From contig JAVMKO010000006.1 of assembly GCA_032164245.1 (NCBI GenBank), positions 3,983,001 through 4,047,000 on the forward strand: 64,000 nt of DNA, given 5' to 3'. This document shows, piece by piece, positions 56,940 through 64,000 of this stretch. Each line of letters begins with the position of its first letter. Positions within the stretch are counted from its first letter, which is position 1. The notes under the pieces are model-generated. The model saw only the letters and a list, made by a program, of their open reading frames with translations, was not told the DNA's origin and searched no databases. Source of the stretch: Sternotherus odoratus (Eukaryota; Chordata; Testudines; Kinosternidae). Position numbers and translations under genes: made by a program.

Positions 56940-58290
56940 ATGGCACCAGCACCCAAATCTTTTTTTATGCTCAGACGTGATGGGCTCACCAAGTTGCCAC
57001 CATCTCTGGTCATCCAACCGAGATTGGGATAAGGCAGAGTGAAGATACTGTGCTGGATTCACTACTGTTACACCAGTTTAACAAAGATGCAACTCCACTA
57101 GTTTTATATCTGCCCCATTCGGATATTGCCCTCCCTTTATGTGGCAGTTCCTCCTCTTTCTCCCAGAATTTCCACGGAGTAACACCCTCAGGAAATTGGA
57201 GTAACACAGTCACAGCACTGGAGCAGTAACATCTTCAGGGCTCTATTACTCTGCTGTTCTATGGAGTTTTTTTCAAAATGACGGAGTGATACGTGCCCCT
57301 CAAGTAGCTACCTCCACATCCTGCATTTTAACTCATTAACACTGTGTGCTTAATTAACTATTGTTCCCCACCGCTTACCCTGCACACCCCTTTATTAAAA
57401 TGGCAAATGAGTAATTTCAAAGGAGGAAGAGGAGAAACTGCTAAATCGAGGGAAGTCAGTAGCTAGAATAAGCCAGATTAGCCAATTCCCTTCTGTGTCA
57501 TTTGCAGCCACTGTGGGAAGGCAGCGGAAGTGGGGTCTTGCTTGTGCTTTGAATAAAGATCAGAACATATTACAGATGAGGGTCTATGGACGTGCCCCTG
57601 CACCACCGACTTACGCCCCGGCCGTCTCATTCGCAAGGCGTCGCGGGTTGAGGAAAAATGATGCTGTGTTCCAAGGGGAAGCTGGTAGCCAGAATGTCCG
57701 GATCTCCTATGCACTACTTTACCACTGATCTGGGGAGAGCAGCTCTGTCTCGCAATTTAAATAAGGAACTCTTTAAACTCCAGCTGTGTGTATACAAACA
57801 GGCAATCCGTAGTCAAGGCGAGGATTTTAAGTTGTTTCTTGAGGAAGAAAAGCACAGCACTTGCATAGTATGTTTACTACCACACCAGACAACTTGAGGA
57901 GATTCTGCTACTTCAACAGCTTTACCTTCAAGAATCCCCTCAATAGCTTTGGCCCCGTGGTAGAGAAAATGCTTTCAAAACTGCTTTGTCACATTATAGT
58001 CTTCAATGCGAAGTCTAAAATATCATGACCTATATAGTAAATTTAATTCTACCTTCAGAAGAATGGCTATTAATTAGCTAGGCAGCCCTGAGTTAATAAC
58101 AATATCTGTCCAATCTTTTAGGCTTCTTCCACAAGTTAAGATCAATTTTTTTTTAATTCATAATCTGGGCCCTTGAGTCCCACTGTCTGAGGTTTTAGAT
58201 AAGAAAAAAATTTGTTATGTGCCTAGTAAGGAATGCATGACAGTCTAGGCTAGTCAGAATATGGGGCTGCTGTTAGAATATGACCTTCCA
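56940..58290. other. Unassigned sequence
   Basis: No gene recognised. 57490-57900 has overlapping frames of 77-79 aa on both strands without domains. Confidence 0.4.
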
Positions 58291-58297
58291 ACAGGAA

Positions 58298-58491
58298 ATT
58301 CTTAAGTTATTGTGACAAAGAGTCCTGTGGCACCCTAAAGACTAACAAAAGTATTGAAGCATAAGCTTTCGTGGGCCCCACGAAAGCTTATGCTTCAATA
58401 CTCTAGTTAGACTTTGGGGTGCCACAGGACTCTTTGTCACTTCTGCTATTCCAGACTAACACGGCTACCTCTCTGATTCTTAATAGTTATT
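58298..58491. mobile_element. Penelope-like inverted dimer (third), near-loopless
   Basis: Arms 58312-58375 and 58377-58440 are inverted over 64 bp with about four mismatches around a single central base (58376), in 'cgtgggccccacg'. The right arm alone continues to the family end 'ccagactaacacggctacc'. Direct repeats ATTCTTAAGTTATT (58298-58311) and ATTCTTAATAGTTATT (58476-58491) flank it, differing by two bases of length. CTGATGA is absent; both arms retain GAAA. Confidence 0.75.
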
Positions 58492-58494
58492 AGC

Positions 58495-61400
58495 TTACTA
58501 TTTGCTATTTTTATTAATGATAAGCAGTACTGTTGACAGTACAACTTATTTTCTTACAGAAGTATTAATAAATGTGCCATATTTAAAAGATAACGGACTC
58601 TGGAGGAAGTAGAGGCTACATATTCTTGCTATAAACATGATCTCAATGGGGTTATTGAATCAGTTCATCCCATTTGGGCCATCTTTCTCCAAATAGTTCA
58701 GTAAGTCTGATTACAGATCCCAAGTCAACCATTTCTCTCAATTCTTTTACTCCCAATCACATTTCAAGACTTGGCCTTTTACAGCTACAATGTTTAAACA
58801 CATTCAAAAAGGTTCCCGACTAACCACATCCCATTGGGAAGGCTGATCGCTGGCAGGAAAGTAGGCTGCCAAGTTTGTCTTCAGGCCTTCGATGGAACAA
58901 GTTAAACCAACCCAAACATTCCTTACTCAGGCAGGCGAACACTTCCTCACACAACAATCCCACTGGCCTTGGGGAACCAACGTCTGTTCTGCAACACACT
59001 GACTTGGTTAGTCATCTAAAATATAACCTGCACCTCTCTAGCATGGCCCAGAATAGGACGCCAAAACAGAGCTACTTTTTGTTTCTAAGGCCAAAACACG
59101 TATCCAAGTGCTGGCCTCTCGGATCGCTACACCTTCCCTTTCCTTTGTATTATGTAAAGTGACGCAAGTAGAGTGGACCTGCCAAAGGAAGGGGGAGAAG
59201 GTGTCACCTTCCCGTATGGCCCACCTTGTAGAAAAAATTCCGGCCGCCAAGAGGACAGACAGGCTTCATACTCCAATAGAGTCCTAATGACACTCCACAG
59301 TCAGTCACTGGGCAGAGATTGCTTTGAGGACAGCTTGCGTGCAGTAAATGATTAACCAAACAAAGACAATGTCCTTAGCTGACAAGATCATCCAAATCAT
59401 TCCCGGAGAATATACAATCTGAATACCTCCACCAGCAGCTAGGGCCATGCGTTGCTGGAATGAGCAGTCAAGCCATGTTTTTTATTGGTCACCAAAACTA
59501 GGTTATTAGAAAATTGTGTCAAGGCAGAGTGACAAATCTTCATGGGAATAGCAGGTAAAGAGGAATTCAGAAAGGGGGTTGAGGAAATAACTCAGGCACA
59601 AATCCTCAATGGGAAACTCCATCCAAATAACAGTAACCCAGAGAGACTGGGCAGATGGCAGAAATGACCTTCCTTTATTCCAAGAGATTTTTTTATAGAC
59701 AAAATGAATAGGTTAGAACATTTTCAACATGAAAACATAGGGCCAGATTCTCCACAGGAATCAACAGTCTTGGCTCGTTCATCGTGAAGGGAGTTTGGCT
59801 ACTAGACATCAGCTGAGGATCCAACCCATGTAATGCAGAAACCCATCAAAGGGAAGTGGAAAGAGGCTGAACAAATATTGTGTACCTCATTGAAAAAAAC
59901 AAATCTTTCCAGGTTGTTTGTGAGGGAAGGACTCCAATGTACCTTAGCTAGGGCACCATCTTATTACAATGTGTCATCTTTCCAGAAAAGAAAATCCATT
60001 CAAGTTCAGCATTAAATTCCCCAGACTCGAATATTCATAAAACAAGAACTGCACCAAAAATATCGAACTGAAGTTTAAGGAAAGAGATAATAGATTAAAA
60101 TTCTGGGTTACTACCGGCAACAGCTACTGGGCATATCTGCAAGAAACGATGGTGCAAGCTAGTCTTTGGCAAAATACTCCCTTTCCTGAATGCACATGAA
60201 GCAGACCCAGGTTTCTACAGATTCTTAGGTTTGAATTAAGCACCACGGCACACGCCACTAAAATGGTGCGATGACTATTAGTCTATAGAAGCAGTAGAAC
60301 ACTTATCTCTTTGCCACTTTGATCCATAGCTCATTAATCCCTAGGCCAGAAGCCAGCCATAGTGAAACCATGTAAAGAATAAAAAAAGAGTCTGGGCAAA
60401 TTCAAGTTTGTGGCATGGTGCTGCTTTTAAAGCCTCTTGTGGATTTAAGGCAACTGTTTTTTATGCAGCTGAATTCTTAAGAAAGAGTCAATTTCCGAAT
60501 TCCATGCATTATAATTGAATCTGATACTGCATATAAACTTCCCTGTCTTATTAGAGTTTCTGAACTGAGGTCATTCCTTCCATTCAAACTGTGAGATCCT
60601 ACAAACCTTAACCAGTTAAGCATCCTAAAAACCTCAAATCAGCACAATACCGTATATGCTCCATATACACTGCCTGTATTGTTCTAACCCATGAATAGCA
60701 CTAAGTCTCCTACAGTACATGGATAGAAAATAGACAAACAGGAACAAACAAATGCATTTCTCTCTGGCTGTGTAAAGAGACGAGATGACAAATCTGCTTC
60801 GTTTGCTTACTTTGAGCCCTGTCATTAACATTTGCTGTCAGACACAGCCTGGTTTTGGACAGGCTTTGAATGTATTACTTTCCTCGGCACTAGCACAAGC
60901 GGCTGCTCTAACCATCAAGGCTTCAATCAAAGGGCTCAGATGGATCCACCTGAATTTTCAGAGTGGTCACAAATGCCGCAGTTGTGCAGACATGCTGTCT
61001 CCTGCCCGGGTGCGAGGGTGAACGCACACCCACGTGGGCACAGACCCTGCGTGCCAGCCACAGATTTTCAAGAAGCACGTTGGGAGGGACGTTCGGAAGC
61101 ACTCGACGTTGGCCCAGGTTCTGCTCTCATTGATGTCAATGGGAGCTTTACCGTTGGCTTCACTGGGGCAGTTAGGCCAGCGCAGAGTGACTTCTGGGAT
61201 TGATTAAAGGGGCCCCCAGGGTCATGCCCACTGTTGCACCCCCAATTTGGAGTGGCATGAGGACCCGGTTTTCCCCCAAGGAGCATCACCCAGGGGTCCC
61301 TCGGCACCCTAGAGAAATAGGATGGCAGGAGGCGGCTCTCACTACTTACTGGAGTTCATCAGCTGGCCAGACCTGTTGCTTCTTTCTCCTGCCATGCACT

Positions 61401-62015
61401 TAGCCCTCTGCTGGGTTGGTGCTGATGGGGCCTCCCAGGTCAGTGGGACTTGGAGTTATCACTCCACTGGGATGCAGGGGCATTTCCCTCTCTAAGGAGC
61501 TATTGTTTCAGGCTCTCAGCACACTCAGGCAGACGTCACTGCAAGGGTGACACTCAGAACATGTTCAAGCATTTCTTGGCAGTCACCGGATCTAGAAAGT
61601 ATTCTATTTTAAAAAGAAAGCTTTGATTGGGACATAGGTCTGACTCCAGGCACGTGGGCCCGCGGCATGAGCCCACAGGGCCAATCCTTTAATCTGAGCA
61701 GAGTGTTTTTTTGAAAATCCTACTTGTTAAATATTCCATCCACAAACAGCAGCATTTTTCTCGGGGGAAGAAAGATGACAACTTCTTCAACCCCAGGAAG
61801 AGCTGGAATTTGCTATTTTTAGTCAATAAACAGTGGGAATTGGAGTCTTCTCAGAAGTTATTCCCACTCACAAACCTTCATTAACATAGTTCTTTTTGCC
61901 CAAATTATTTCTTCACGGTGCAAACACTAAAAAGCTAAGACACCAACAGATAAAGTCACAGTGATGTCCAAGACAACATCGATGTCCAAGCACTCACCCC
62001 CTAATACTAATGGCT
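58495..62015. other. Long repeat-poor stretch
   Basis: About 3.5 kb, largely AT-rich, with no recognised gene or young element. 'gctctcattgatgtcaatgg' and 'ggcttcactggggcagttagg' at 61120-61178 are another short decayed motif. Short ORFs have no domains. Confidence 0.45.
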
Positions 62016-62016
62016 T

Positions 62017-62415
62017 CTCTAACACAGTGATCCCCAACCCCCGGTCCGCGGACCGGTACCGGTCCGTGGAGTAATCGGTACCAGGCCGCGGCCGCCTTCC
62101 CCTCCGCATTGGTCTCCTTCCGTTCCTGGGCGCCTGCATGCGTTTCCTTCCGCATTCCCTTTCCGAATCGTCTTCCGCACGGTCCTAAGTTCCGTTTCCG
62201 GCGGCTTTTCGGCGGACACATAAGCCTACGCCGCGGTAAATTGCGAAATATACGGTTTTTTAGGAATATTCCTTATATTCGGCAGCTTTTCGGCGGACAC
62301 ACAGGGGTCCGCCTCGCCGAGAGAAAAAAAAAAAGAGCACCCGGGCCGCAAGCAGTGACCGGTCCGCGTTGACCGGTCCGCGGCGCTAAAAAGGTTGGGG
62401 TCCACTGCTAACACA
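62017..62415. mobile_element. hAT-type MITE rich in CGG/CCGG
   Basis: The element, about 62025-62407, has ends CAGTGATCCCCAACC and, inverted, CAGTGGACCCCAACC. CTAACACA follows the right end and also spans the left boundary (62019-62026), which fits an 8-bp target duplication with loss of one CA. Interior repeats include 'ggaccggtaccggtcc' and two 'cggcttttcggcggacaca'-like stretches. Confidence 0.75.
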
Positions 62416-62419
62416 CTCC

Positions 62420-63345
62420 ATTTCCGTTCAGCTGTGGCCTCCACACATGCACCAAAGATCTGAATGTCGCACAGCAATGCTCAACCTTATTGTGCCCAAA
62501 GGGCTATAAGACCAGTGATCTGCCCGTTATTTTAAGGGTAAAGTGCTGCCATGACAAGGTTACAAATGACTCATTCTCTGACAATTGAAACAGGTTTGCT
62601 GGGAGGGGGGGAAGGGGGGAGTTATTCCAACGTCCTTTGGTTGTCAAAATCACAGCTATTTCTAGAACCTGAAGTTCATATTTTTTTTAGAGGATGCACA
62701 ATTTTTTCCTCCAAATCTCTTTTCACAAGGGGAGGGGGAAAACCTGGTGCCTTTTTAGATGACCTGATTCTAAAGTGACTGCCGATCATCAAATTCAATG
62801 CTTAAGCAGCCATCTGTTTTAAAACCATGGATTTCTCGCTGCACAGGTATCTCGTGACTCACACAATTCGTGCTTTAATACTTGCCCTTTTCAAACATGC
62901 AGATGCAAACTGTTGACAGATTCTCTCTCGATCTAAAAATCTATCTGGTTAGCTCCAGGAATTTGGAGGGGTAGGAATGAAATGACATTTCTCCCCAATG
63001 ATTACAGATCCTTCTACCTTCTAGATCTCTGTCACTTTTACCAAGATCCTTAACCAAAACAATTTCTCTTTGCCTCTCTGGACTTGTTTCTCAGAGAGAA
63101 TACGGTTAACTTGTCATTCACCTGGCAATGAAACCCAGTGATGAATTACAGGGGTTGGTAGACTATTTTTTTTAAAGCAAAATTATACCTGTCTGTATCT
63201 CTTTGAAAGACTGGATCGCTGGTTCACTGAATGGGTCAATTTGCAGTAGCTGAGCGATCCAGTACACGTTTGCATTGGGTGATCAATTAGTCATGACATT
63301 TTCTATTCCCAGCATCTGCACATTTGCACTAATTTATAAGCACTA
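62420..63345. other. AT-rich unassigned sequence
   Basis: No gene or repeat recognised. Confidence 0.35.
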
Positions 63346-63348
63346 AGG

Positions 63349-63424
63349 ACCAATCCAGCAAAGAGGCTTTCCAGATGACTGAAATGTAAGAGTTTGCTTA
63401 AGTGCTTTGCTGGATTGGGGGTCT
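63349..63424. repeat. Short palindromic repeat ('gaccaatccagcaaag')
   Basis: 'gaccaatccagcaaag' at the left and 'ctttgctggattgggggtc' at the right are inverted ends, with 'gcttaagtgc' inside. It is the clearest copy of the short palindromic class and probably a tiny old MITE. Confidence 0.65.
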
Positions 63425-63429
63425 GACAA

Positions 63430-64000
63430 CCAAGTATAAAGCTCATATAGTATCCAGCTACAAAAAAATTCTGTCCTTCCCATAGCTGCTGCACATAGCT
63501 GAACGTGTAGCATTAGGCCTATAACATTTGTTGGAGATTTAGGAAAGGGGCCACATGGAAGCAACATCGCGATGATCTGAAAATTGTTCCCTACCATTGC
63601 TTTAAGCATCACCTCTGGTCACTATCATGCAATGAGAGCTTTAATGTGTGGGGGTCTTTCAGTCAAGGACGAGAGAGAACATTTAAAAGAAGAACAGGGA
63701 AATGAAATTGTAAAACCCCACCCCAATCACCTTCTGGACTCAGAGGTAGGTATGGCACCTGAAATGCTTCTTTTCTCCAACCAGCTAGAGATCACGCTGG
63801 CAGTGTTGCATGATCAGAAAGTATAGTGCAGAATGGATTGTTGTTCTGCTGTGGAAACCTTCTCTCCTCCTAAGCAAGGTGTATTTCTGCTCATATTGTC
63901 CTTTGAGAATGCTGCCGGTGTAACTTAATAACCCTGTGTGTTTCAGATGGTCAGTTCCCACTGCGTATTAAATTTAACTCACACCATCTGTGAATGACTA
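63430..64000. other. Unassigned sequence to window end
   Basis: No gene or repeat recognised. Confidence 0.35.

Overview
The window looks like non-coding nuclear DNA from a reptile, most probably a cryptodire turtle. No host protein-coding gene, rRNA, functional tRNA or CRISPR array can be supported. The turtle call rests on the repeats: CR1 LINE 3' ends of the reptile type (antisense signature 'gaatggccatactgg...cagacc', and the (ATTCTATGA)n tail), tRNA-headed SINEs that end in a CR1 tail, CORE/MIR-like SINEs, solo LTRs, short hAT-type elements, and a 'gtgttagtct / ttaaggtgccacagg' repeat that I interpret as Penelope-like. A crocodilian is the main alternative. Repeat family names come from pattern memory, not from a search.

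Layout. 1-1.8 kb: decayed antisense LINE reverse transcriptase. 4.7-5.8 kb: CR1 fragment split by an LTR-like insertion. 6.3-7.8 kb: Tigger-like MITE, an LTR-like repeat and a MIR-like SINE. 10.6-12.05 kb: CR1, a hAT MITE and an 863-bp insertion built as a near-perfect 407-bp inverted repeat. 15.5-18.4 kb: solo LTR, then a GC-rich repeat. 20-24.4 kb: CR1 and SINE pieces. 25.5-28.95 kb: MIR, Penelope-like fragments, and a solo LTR nested in CR1. 30.3-31.1 kb: hAT element with a 240-bp internal inverted repeat. 32.7-33.8 kb: solo LTR. 34.7-36.7 kb: SINE and a second copy of the 18-kb repeat. 37.65-39.5 kb: 1.86-kb hAT element carrying three tandem arrays. 40.1-41.05 kb: Penelope-like fragment and a hAT transposase fossil. 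42.5-50 kb: several DNA elements, a CR1, a 33-bp minisatellite and a Helitron-like element. 54.7-58.5 kb: a TA-type MITE and two more Penelope-like inverted dimers. 62.0-62.4 kb: hAT MITE. The intervals between are AT-rich, repeat-poor DNA with no recognisable exon.

The most interesting theme is the Penelope-like family. Three insertions are inverted dimers with 12-16 bp target duplications. Its strand carries the order CUGAUGA, stem, GAAA, which is the core layout of a hammerhead ribozyme, and in two of the three dimers the inversion point falls in the helix II hairpin. The hAT and Helitron-like elements repeatedly hold GC-rich or G-rich minisatellites inside otherwise clean termini. All long open reading frames here are by-products of tandem or inverted repeats, or of decayed mobile elements.
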